Origin: Pseudomonadota bacterium
GTDB lineage: Bacteria > Pseudomonadota > Gammaproteobacteria > Burkholderiales > Burkholderiaceae_D
Direction: 5' to 3'
Assembly: GCA_023422955.1 (NCBI GenBank)
Contig: JAFAGG010000087.1
Coordinates: 1-30,746 of the forward strand
Length of the DNA stretch: 30,746 bases
The notes beneath the pieces are model-generated. The model did not search any database. It worked only from the letters and a program-made list of their open reading frames with translations, and was not told the origin of the DNA. This document shows positions 8,775 through 15,064 of the stretch, in pieces (within the stretch, counting starts at the first letter, position 1; the number at the start of each line of letters is the position of its first letter). The position numbers and the translations under genes were made by a program.

Positions 8775-8987
8775 TTATCCCAGACGGGCTGAGCGGGCTT
8801 GCGCGGCCCGTTTCTGATAATAGGCGACATTCATGTGCGCCTCGCGTGCACGTGTCAGTTCCACGTCGGCGCAAATCAGGTAATGGCGTTCGGCCCGCAC
8901 CAGCCACCAGCGGCGTATGCCGTTCAGAATCGGGCCCAGCGAGAGCATGGTGATGTCTTGCAGTTTGTATTCTTTGGTATTGGCCAT
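8775..8987 (-). CDS. Small conserved-looking hypothetical protein (70 aa)
   Basis: I do not recognise this protein. It is encoded convergently with smc and starts at the ATG at 8985-8987, preceded on the minus strand by GAGGAAG at a good Shine-Dalgarno distance, which is the main reason to believe it. The product is basic and aromatic: a hydrophobic N-terminal part with LSLGPILNGIRRWWLVRAER, then a cysteine, an acidic patch (ADVELTRAREAH) and a basic alanine-rich tail (YYQKRAAQARSARLG). No signal peptide, true membrane helix or known motif is seen. The reverse strand here is open only in short frames. It could be an Oxalobacteraceae-restricted small protein; the function is unknown. Confidence 0.6.
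   Translation of the reverse strand: MANTKEYKLQDITMLSLGPILNGIRRWWLVRAERHYLICADVELTRAREAHMNVAYYQKRAAQARSARLG
8791..8815 (+). terminator. Candidate weak terminator downstream of smc
   Basis: CGGGC at 8794-8798 and GCCCG at 8806-8810 pair around a 7-base loop, with possible G-U and A-U extensions, and TTTCT follows. It lies inside the 3' end of the convergent 70-residue gene, which leaves only five bases between the two stop codons. The stem is short and the U-tract interrupted, so confidence is low. Confidence 0.35.
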
Positions 8988-9070
8988 AATCTTCCTCGTT
9001 ATAAATTCCGGAATCAGATCGGATTGCGGGGCATCCTCTGCCTAAAACTCAGGCTCCGGTTGAGTTGAAG

Positions 9071-9094
9071 AGCTGAATTCATCAAGCTGAATTC
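9071..9094. repeat. Short direct repeat, two copies
   Basis: AGCTGAATTC occurs at 9071-9080 and again at 9085-9094, a 14-base period in non-coding DNA between the 70-residue gene and zipA. It may be a paired protein-binding site or a chance slippage product; the sequence alone does not decide. Confidence 0.45.
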
Positions 9095-9347
9095 GACGTC
9101 CCGAACGCGCCGCCCGACGCGCGCAAGAACGATCCGTGCAACGCTGCATTCCGTCAGCAGCATTTCTCCTCCAAAAGCTGCTGTTGACTAGGTGCTATGT
9201 TAGGGATGAGCGGGCAGTTCATCTTGACTCCTGTCAACCAGCGCTATTTCCCCGTTTCGAAAAATTTGCTTACGAATGCAGGGCCTTTTTTGCGCGCCGT
9301 GACGGCTGGAATCATAGTATTTTTCATTTCGGGAAGCGGGCCTTTAC

Positions 9348-9377
9348 TTGACAAATTTGCCTTGCAGCACGTACCCT
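9348..9377 (+). promoter_or_regulatory. Candidate promoter of the zipA-ligA-galU-def unit
   Basis: A perfect -35 box TTGACA at 9348-9353 is followed after 18 bases by TACCCT at 9372-9377, a poor -10 that keeps only the first two and last bases of the consensus. This is the best -35 in the gap. It would give a leader of about 175 bases before zipA, containing the short ORF at 9467. Confidence 0.35.
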
Positions 9378-9466
9378 AGCCCTCCAGTTTGAGAGAGCGA
9401 GACCGCCTCCCATCCTCTTGCTGAGGCTTCGCAAAGCAGGGGATGTTCACTAACGGGATTCACACC

Positions 9467-9562
9467 ATGAGCCACTCCGTACCTGCGCTTGAGATTCCGG
9501 ATGTTATCCGGATGATCGCGCCTGTCCCTTTCCCCGGTTCACTAGCGGGGTTTGCCGGATGA
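9467..9562 (+). CDS. Possible 31-codon leader ORF overlapping the zipA start
   Basis: An ATG at 9467 opens a 31-codon frame (starts MSHSVPALEIPDV, ends SLAGFAG) whose TGA at 9560-9562 overlaps the zipA ATG in the ATGA arrangement used at other coupled junctions of this window. zipA lacks a good Shine-Dalgarno of its own, so re-initiation after this frame is a plausible way to translate it. Within it, CCGGAT/ATCCGG and CCCCG/CGGGG can form small hairpins near the zipA start. The frame's own ribosome binding site is weak and the peptide resembles nothing I know, so it may be chance. Confidence 0.3.
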   Translation: MSHSVPALEIPDVIRMIAPVPFPGSLAGFAG

Positions 9563-10671
9563 CCGACCTACAAGCCAGTCTGATTGTCATCGGCATCGCC
9601 ATCATTATTGCCGTCATCGCTTATAACAAGTGGCAGGAGAACAAGGAACGCAAGAATGTGGAAAAAGCCTTTTCCACCTCGCCTGACGATGTTCTGATGC
9701 AGTCCGACACAGGCACACAGGATAGCGACGCAGCAAAGCGCGAACCTGTGTTCGAGCATGCGCCGCCTGCGCATTCCCTTGATGCGGATCGTGTTGCCGA
9801 GTCTCCCTCGCAGGCCGAGGAACATGGCTTGCCGGAAGATGCAGCGTTTTCTGTCGCCGCCGAAGAATACGTCCCGCACGACTTGCCCATCGACGATGTG
9901 ATCGACTGCGCGATTCCCATGTTGCCGGAGTCACCTCTGCGCGGCGAAAAGATACTTTCTCTGATTCAGGGCTTGCGCCACATCGGCAGCAAGCCCGTGC
10001 ATTATCTGGGCGAGCGCTCCGACGGTGCCTGGGAGCTGGTTGCGCAAGGCGGCGTCTATGCGACCGTGGTCGCCAGCGTGCAATTGGCAAACCGCACCGG
10101 CGCGCTCAACGAACTGGAATATTCGGAACTGATTTCACGCTTGCGGCAGATCGCCGATGAACTGGGCGCAGAACTGGAAGTCCCGGACATGCAGGAAGTG
10201 ATTGCCAGATCGCGCGCGCTGCAGGAATTCATCGCGGAATACGATGCCAAGCTCAGCATCAATCTGCAGGCCAGCAAAACACCCTGGGTGGTCGACACCC
10301 TGCTGATGGCGCTGGAGCGCCATGGCTTCGATCTTCGCCCCGACGGACGCCTGGTCATGCCGGATGGCGACAATGGCGTATTGTTTTCACTGTCCACCAA
10401 TGTCACCCTGGCAGCGACGACCACTTCCCATCTGACCCTGCTGCTGGACGTGCCCTGCGTAGCGCCGCTGCGCGACGGCTTCGGTGCGATGGTGGCTTGC
10501 GCCCAATCGCTGGCTGCGCGCCTGGATGGCGTGGTGGTGGACGATGCAGGACAACCTCTCGCCGACGAAGCGCTGGCTGAAATCTCGTCCCAGATCACCG
10601 CCTTTTATGAAAGCATGGAGCAAGCCGGTATTACGGCCGGCTCCACTCGCGCAACAAGACTCTTCAACTGA
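9559..10671 (+). CDS. zipA: Cell division protein ZipA homologue
   Basis: ZipA anchors FtsZ to the inner membrane at the division site. The 370-residue product begins with a single membrane helix (about 7-22, SLIVIGIAIIIAVIAYN) followed by a charged NKWQENKERK stop-transfer segment. Next comes a long acidic, alanine-rich, low-complexity linker to about 110, and then a globular C-terminal part whose last 140 residues (from about 225) fit the ZipA C-terminal FtsZ-binding domain. Position supports the call: zipA lies between smc and ligA in many Burkholderiales. The N-terminal anchor with cytoplasmic C-terminus is the right topology. The sequence is divergent from enterobacterial ZipA, so the name rests on architecture and context together. 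ligA starts two bases after the stop. Confidence 0.85.
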   Translation: MTDLQASLIVIGIAIIIAVIAYNKWQENKERKNVEKAFSTSPDDVLMQSDTGTQDSDAAKREPVFEHAPPAHSLDADRVAESPSQAEEHGLPEDAAFSVAAEEYVPHDLPIDDVIDCAIPMLPESPLRGEKILSLIQGLRHIGSKPVHYLGERSDGAWELVAQGGVYATVVASVQLANRTGALNELEYSELISRLRQIADELGAELEVPDMQEVIARSRALQEFIAEYDAKLSINLQASKTPWVVDTLLMALERHGFDLRPDGRLVMPDGDNGVLFSLSTNVTLAATTTSHLTLLLDVPCVAPLRDGFGAMVACAQSLAARLDGVVVDDAGQPLADEALAEISSQITAFYESMEQAGITAGSTRATRLFN

Positions 10672-10673
10672 TC

Positions 10674-12749
10674 ATGCAGCCCGACCTGTTTTCTGCGTCG
10701 TCTCCAGGTGCAGCGGGCGAAGCCATTCCCGATCCTTCCGATTGGCCGGCGCGCGCAGCGTGGCTGTGCAGGGAGTTGAGCCGGCATAACTACGCCTACT
10801 ACGTCCTCGACAATCCCAGCATTCCCGATGCCGAATACGACAAGCTGTTCCGTGAACTACAGGAGCTTGAACAGGCGCATCCGGAACTGCTGACGCCCGA
10901 CTCGCCAACGCAGCGTGTCGGCGGCGCTCCCTTGCCACAGTTCGAGCAGGTGCAGCATGCCTTGCCCATGCTGTCGATCAACAATGGCTTTACGGACGAG
11001 GAAATCACCGCATTCGATCGCCGCAGTCGCGAAGGCCTGGATACGCAGCAAGAGGTGGAATATGCGACCGAGCTGAAGTTCGACGGCCTGGCGATCAGCC
11101 TGCGCTACGAAGACGGTCTGCTGGTGCAGGCTGCCACGCGCGGCGACGGCGCCAACGGCGAGAATGTCACTTCCAACATCCGCACCATACAGGCGATACC
11201 GCTACGGCTGCATACCGACAAGCCGCCGCACATCCTGGAAGTGCGCGGCGAGGTGCTGATGTACAAGGCGGATTTTCTCAGGCTCAATGAACGCCAGCGC
11301 GCTGTAGAGCAGAAAGATTTCGCCAATCCGCGCAATGCGGCAGCAGGCAGTCTGAGACAGCTCGATCCGCGCATCACCGCGCAGCGTTGCCTGCGGTTTT
11401 TTGCTTATGGCATAGGCGTGCTCGAAGGTGCGCCCATGCCTGCTTCCCATTCCGCGCTGCTGGACTGGTATCTCACCATGCGCATACCGGTATGCCAGGA
11501 AAGAAAAGTGGTGCAGGGAGCGAACGGCCTGCTGGAGTTCTATCGTGACATCGAGCAGCGCCGCGCGAGCCTGCCGTATGAAATCGATGGCGTGATCTAC
11601 AAGGTCAATCGCCTGTCGGACCAGCAGCAACTGGGTTTCGTGTCGCGCGCGCCGCGTTTCGCGCTGGCGCACAAGTTTCCGGCGGAAGAAGCGATGACGC
11701 TGGTGCAGGACATCAATGTGCAGGTGGGGCGCACCGGCGCGATTACGCCGGTGGCAAGGCTTGCGCCGGTATCGGTGGGCGGCGTGACCGTCACCAATGC
11801 GACGCTGCACAATGAAGACGAAGTACGGCGCAAGGACATCCGCATCGGCGACACGGTGATCGTGCGTCGTGCCGGCGACGTGATTCCGGAAGTGGTGGCC
11901 TATGTGCCGGAAAAGCGTACTGCCGAAGCCCAGCTTTTTTCAATGCCTGTCGTGTGTCCGATATGCGCTTCTCCCATCGTGCGCCTGGAAGAGGAAGCAA
12001 TCGCGCGCTGCTCCGGCGGTTGGGTCAAGTGCGCCGCGCAGCGCAAGGGCGGCCTGCTGCATTTCGTGTCGCGCCGGGCCATGGATATCGAAGGCCTGGG
12101 CGACCAATTGGTCGAGCAACTGGTGGACAAGCACATCATCCGCATCGCCGCCGATATCTACAAGCTGGGCTTCCGCTCGCTGGTGGAGCTAGACCGGCTG
12201 GGTGAGAAGTCGGCGAACAATCTGCTCAATGCGATAGAGAAATCCAAGTCCACCACGCTGCAGCGCTTCATCTATGCGCTGGGCATACGGCATGTAGGAG
12301 AATCGACCGCCAAGGAACTGGCGCGCCATTTCGGCACGCTGGATGCCTTGCTGAACGCTTCCGAAGAAGCGCTGCTCGAAGTCGATGATATCGGCCCGGT
12401 GGTGGCGCGTTCCATACGGCAATTTCTGTCCGATCCGCTGAACGTGGAATTGATGGAACAGTTGCGCGCAGCCGGCGTACACTGGATCGAACAGGCACCT
12501 GAAAACCGGCCCAAGCCCTTGCTGGGAAAAACCTTTGTGCTGACCGGCACGCTGCCCGAGCTCACGCGCGAACAGGCGGGAGAGATGATAGAAGCGGCCG
12601 GCGGCAAGGTCTCGGGTTCTGTGTCCAAGAAAACGCATTACGTGGTGGCCGGCGCCGATGCCGGCAGCAAGCTGACCAAGGCGCAAGAGCTGGGCGTAAC
12701 TATCCTGGATGAAGCGGGATTGCGCCAGTTGCTGGAACAAGCCGAATAG
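10674..12749 (+). CDS. ligA: NAD+-dependent DNA ligase LigA
   Basis: LigA seals nicks in replication and repair using NAD+. The 691 residues contain every expected domain: Ia (RHNYAYYVLDNP, Tyr pair near 40-43), adenylation domain with nucleophile K135 in ELKFDG and the YEIDGVIYKV motif at 302-311, OB fold around 345-415, a zinc finger with Cys428, Cys431, Cys446 and Cys453, helix-hairpin-helix repeats with DIEGLGDQLV at 471-480, and a C-terminal BRCT domain from about 613 (GKTFVLTGTL). The last zinc loop is one residue longer (C-x6-C) than the usual C-x5-C. The ATG lies two bases after the zipA stop, implying cotranslation. Length matches the family. Confidence 0.98.
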   Translation: MQPDLFSASSPGAAGEAIPDPSDWPARAAWLCRELSRHNYAYYVLDNPSIPDAEYDKLFRELQELEQAHPELLTPDSPTQRVGGAPLPQFEQVQHALPMLSINNGFTDEEITAFDRRSREGLDTQQEVEYATELKFDGLAISLRYEDGLLVQAATRGDGANGENVTSNIRTIQAIPLRLHTDKPPHILEVRGEVLMYKADFLRLNERQRAVEQKDFANPRNAAAGSLRQLDPRITAQRCLRFFAYGIGVLEGAPMPASHSALLDWYLTMRIPVCQERKVVQGANGLLEFYRDIEQRRASLPYEIDGVIYKVNRLSDQQQLGFVSRAPRFALAHKFPAEEAMTLVQDINVQVGRTGAITPVARLAPVSVGGVTVTNATLHNEDEVRRKDIRIGDTVIVRRAGDVIPEVVAYVPEKRTAEAQLFSMPVVCPICASPIVRLEEEAIARCSGGWVKCAAQRKGGLLHFVSRRAMDIEGLGDQLVEQLVDKHIIRIAADIYKLGFRSLVELDRLGEKSANNLLNAIEKSKSTTLQRFIYALGIRHVGESTAKELARHFGTLDALLNASEEALLEVDDIGPVVARSIRQFLSDPLNVELMEQLRAAGVHWIEQAPENRPKPLLGKTFVLTGTLPELTREQAGEMIEAAGGKVSGSVSKKTHYVVAGADAGSKLTKAQELGVTILDEAGLRQLLEQAE

Positions 12750-12763
12750 AGAATGGAAGATAG

Positions 12764-12768
12764 AGGAA
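12764..12768 (+). promoter_or_regulatory. Ribosome binding site that selects the GTG start of galU
   Basis: AGGAA at 12764-12768 lies five bases before GTG at 12774, an ideal Shine-Dalgarno placement. The competing ATG at 12753 has no comparable site and would add seven residues (MEDRGKS) absent from the family consensus. Confidence 0.6.
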
Positions 12769-12773
12769 AGAGC

Positions 12774-13652
12774 GTGACAACAAGAATCAGAAAAGCCGTA
12801 TTCCCCGTGGCCGGCCTCGGCAGCCGCTTCCTGCCCGCCACCAAGGCGCAGCCCAAGGAAATGCTGCCCATCGTGGACAAACCCTTGATCCAGTATGCGG
12901 TGGAAGAAGCCGTGGCAGCCGGCATCACCGAGATGATCTTCATCACCGGCCGCAACAAGCGCGCGATCGAAGACCATTTCGATAAAGCCTACGAACTGGA
13001 ATCCGAGCTCGAAGCAGCCGGCAAGGACAAGTTGCTGGACGCTGTGCGCAACGTGATTCCCAAGAATATCACCTGCATCTTCATCCGCCAGTCCGAGCCG
13101 CTGGGTCTGGGGCATGCGGTACTGTGCGCGCGTTCCGTTGTCGGCGACGATCCATTCGCGGTGCTGCTGGCCGACGATTTCATGGACGTGGAAGCCGGGC
13201 ATACGCCGGTGCTCGCACAAATGACGCAGGCCTTCGCGCAGGAAGGCTGCAGCTTATTGGCTGTGCAGGATGTGCCGCGAGAAGAGACGAAGCAGTACGG
13301 CATCGTCAGCGTCGATGCTTACAAGCCCCGTCTCGAAAAGGTCAAGGGCATCGTCGAAAAACCGGCACCGGCCTCCGCACCTTCGACGCTGGCCGTAGTA
13401 GGCCGTTACGTGCTGACCGGCAGGATCTTCGATTACCTGGCAGGATTGGGGCAGGGCGCGGGCGGAGAAATCCAGCTCACCGACGGCATTGCAGCGCTGA
13501 TGAAGGATGAAACCGTGCTGGCCTATCGTTATGAAGGCCAGCGCTACGATTGCGGCTCCAAGCTGGGTTATTTGAAGGCCAGCCTCGCGGTCGGCATGCG
13601 GCACCCGGAAACCGGCGCCGCATTTTCAGAACACGTGAAGAACCTGAAATGA
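12774..13652 (+). CDS. galU: UTP-glucose-1-phosphate uridylyltransferase GalU
   Basis: GalU makes UDP-glucose from UTP and glucose-1-phosphate, feeding LPS core, exopolysaccharide and other glycans. From the GTG at 12774 the product is 292 residues and starts MTTRIRKAVFPVAGLGSRFLP, in register with known GalU proteins. An in-frame ATG at 12753 would give 299. The nucleotide-binding loop GLGSRFLPATKAQPKEMLP is at 14-32, and DKPLIQYAVEEA, SEPLGLGHAVL, LLADDFMD, VEKPAP and YDCGSKLGYLKA follow in the proper order. It is 24 bases downstream of ligA, and its stop overlaps the def start by four bases. A ligA-galU-def string has no obvious pathway logic and is probably a housekeeping operon. Confidence 0.96.
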   Translation: MTTRIRKAVFPVAGLGSRFLPATKAQPKEMLPIVDKPLIQYAVEEAVAAGITEMIFITGRNKRAIEDHFDKAYELESELEAAGKDKLLDAVRNVIPKNITCIFIRQSEPLGLGHAVLCARSVVGDDPFAVLLADDFMDVEAGHTPVLAQMTQAFAQEGCSLLAVQDVPREETKQYGIVSVDAYKPRLEKVKGIVEKPAPASAPSTLAVVGRYVLTGRIFDYLAGLGQGAGGEIQLTDGIAALMKDETVLAYRYEGQRYDCGSKLGYLKASLAVGMRHPETGAAFSEHVKNLK

Positions 13653-14182
13653 CGGTCAGGGAAATCCTGAAGATGGGCGATCCGTGCCTGCTGAGGCAGG
13701 CTCAGCCCGTCACGCAATTCGACACGCCCGAGTTGCATGAACTGATACGCGACATGTTCGACACCATGCATGCTGCCAACGGCGCAGGCCTGGCCGCGCC
13801 GCAGATAGGCGTGGATTTGCAGGTGGTGATATTCGGCTTCTCGCGCAATGTGCGTTATCCGGATGCGCCGGCCGTGCCGGAAACCGTGCTGATCAATCCG
13901 GTGCTGAAGCCATTGGGCGAAGAAATGGAAGAGGGCTGGGAAGGCTGCTTGTCGGTGCCCGGCCTGCGCGGCATGGTGCCGCGTTTTGCGCGCCTGCATT
14001 ACGAAGGTTTCGATCAAATCGGTCAACGCATTTCCCGCGATGCCGAGGGTTTTCATGCACGTGTGGTGCAGCATGAATGCGATCATCTGAACGGCATACT
14101 CTATCCAATGCGCATCAAGGATTTTTCGCGCTTTGGTTATACCGAGGTGCTGTTTCCGGGGCTGGATGCGGCGGACGACTAA
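13649..14182 (+). CDS. def: Peptide deformylase (probably a second Def)
   Basis: Peptide deformylase removes the formyl group from the initiator methionine of nascent proteins. The ATG at 13649 overlaps the galU stop (ATGA) and gives 177 residues beginning MTVREILKMGDP. A longer frame upstream lies wholly inside galU and is rejected. Motif 1 GAGLAAPQ is at 45-52, motif 2 EGCLS with metal ligand Cys100, and motif 3 HECDH with His142, Glu143 and His146, so the enzyme should be active. The main def of proteobacteria normally sits beside fmt; this copy beside galU with its VPGLRGMVPRF insert looks like the paralogous deformylase common in Burkholderiales. That it is a second copy is inference, since the rest of the genome is not visible. 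Confidence 0.95.
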   Translation: MTVREILKMGDPCLLRQAQPVTQFDTPELHELIRDMFDTMHAANGAGLAAPQIGVDLQVVIFGFSRNVRYPDAPAVPETVLINPVLKPLGEEMEEGWEGCLSVPGLRGMVPRFARLHYEGFDQIGQRISRDAEGFHARVVQHECDHLNGILYPMRIKDFSRFGYTEVLFPGLDAADD

Positions 14183-14184
14183 AC

Positions 14185-14218
14185 GAGTTTAATAAACTCT
14201 TCCCCCTTCAAGAAGGAG
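14185..14218. terminator. Hairpins between the convergent def and rluF-like genes
   Basis: Two adjacent inverted repeats lie in the 86-base gap between convergent genes. GAGTTT (14185-14190) pairs with AAACTC (14194-14199), and TTCCCCCTT with AAGGAGGAA (about 14200-14221) pairs with one mismatch. The second resembles a degenerate copy of the repeat at 129-149. Neither has a proper U-tract, so a bidirectional transcript end is plausible but not proven. Confidence 0.4.
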
Positions 14219-14268
14219 GAAATAGGGTGACTAAGGTCCGAAGCTAATCGCCGAGATTTTCCCAAACC

Positions 14269-15015
14269 TCAAAACCTCTCATCCGCTCCCAGATACCGCC
14301 ACTGCCCCGGTGGCAGATTGCCCAGGCTGACGCGGCCTATGCGCACGCGTTTCAATCCCAGCACTTTCAGCCCCACCATTTCGCACATGCGCCGGATCTG
14401 GCGCTTCTTGCCTTCTTTCAGGATGAAGCGCAGCTGGTCGTCGTTCTGCCACGAGACTTTGGCCGGCTGCAAGGCTTTGCCGTCCAGCGACAGGCCGTGG
14501 TTCAGGCGTTTCAGGTCGGCATCGGGCAACTGGCCGCCTTTCAGGTAACGCACCCGCACCAGGTATTCCTTTTCTATGGTCGAGTCTTCGCCTATCAGCT
14601 GGCGCGCAACGCGGCCGTCCTGCGTGAGGATCAGCAGACCCACCGAATCGATGTCGAGACGGCCGGCTGGTACCAGGCTGCGTAGCTGAGAGGGATGGAA
14701 CTGTGTCGGTGAGGTGTCTTCCTTCCAGCGGTTCTCGGGCTTGATGAGCACCACTGCCGGCTGATAACCGTCTTCCGCCTGGCCGCTGACGTAACCCACG
14801 GGCTTGTTGACAAGCACCGTCACCTGTTTGGATTGCTGCGCGGTGGCCTGGCGATCGACCGTAATTTTCTGGTTCGGCAGCACCTTGCTGCCGAGTTCTG
14901 ATATCACGACGCCGTCGACTTTCACCCAGCCGCGCGCGATCCATTCATCGGCTTCGCGCCGCGAGCATAAACCCAGTTCGGACATTCGTTTGGAGAGGCG
15001 CAGCGGTTCAGTCAT
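14269..15015 (-). CDS. Ribosomal large-subunit pseudouridine synthase, RluF-like (RsuA/RluB/E/F family)
   Basis: This 248-residue protein isomerises a specific uridine in ribosomal RNA. An N-terminal S4 RNA-binding domain (about 5-52, RLSKRMSELGLCSRREAD) is followed by the catalytic domain: LVNKPVGYVSG at 68-78, the family motif GRLDIDSVGLL with nucleophile Asp121, KEYLVRVRY, and the C-terminal EGKKRQIRRMCE with VGLKVLGLKRVRIG. The RIRRMCE-like pattern and overall shape look closest to RluF, which modifies 23S rRNA; RluB or RsuA are the alternatives, so I give no symbol. It follows glnD on the same strand after 49 bases, so it may be the last gene of a map-glnD unit. No strong Shine-Dalgarno is seen. 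Confidence 0.88.
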   Translation of the reverse strand: MTEPLRLSKRMSELGLCSRREADEWIARGWVKVDGVVISELGSKVLPNQKITVDRQATAQQSKQVTVLVNKPVGYVSGQAEDGYQPAVVLIKPENRWKEDTSPTQFHPSQLRSLVPAGRLDIDSVGLLILTQDGRVARQLIGEDSTIEKEYLVRVRYLKGGQLPDADLKRLNHGLSLDGKALQPAKVSWQNDDQLRFILKEGKKRQIRRMCEMVGLKVLGLKRVRIGRVSLGNLPPGQWRYLGADERF

Positions 15016-15064
15016 GCGAATACGTCAGGAGAAAGGTGAAAAAATAAGGAGAGAGCAACGACGG

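Larger units (their letters stand above)
8988..9466. other. Gene-poor region between the 70-aa gene and the zipA leader
   Basis: No convincing gene is seen in these 479 bases. Two short overlapping frames starting at 9136 and 9197 lack Shine-Dalgarno sequences and protein-like composition. The stretch has more A and T than its neighbours and contains a 10-base direct repeat (9071-9094), an extended -10-like TG-C-TATGTT at 9193-9201, a TTGAC/GTCAA inverted repeat at 9224-9237 and a TTGACA box at 9348. The end (about 9410-9445) can fold imperfectly through CATCC/GGATG and TGCT/AGCA pairing. I saw no signature of tRNA, 4.5S RNA or 6S RNA. Confidence 0.5.

Noticed and set aside
12189..13220. 343-codon minus-strand open frame across ligA and galU
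   Set aside because: It crosses the boundary of two certain genes on the opposite strand and has no family-like features.
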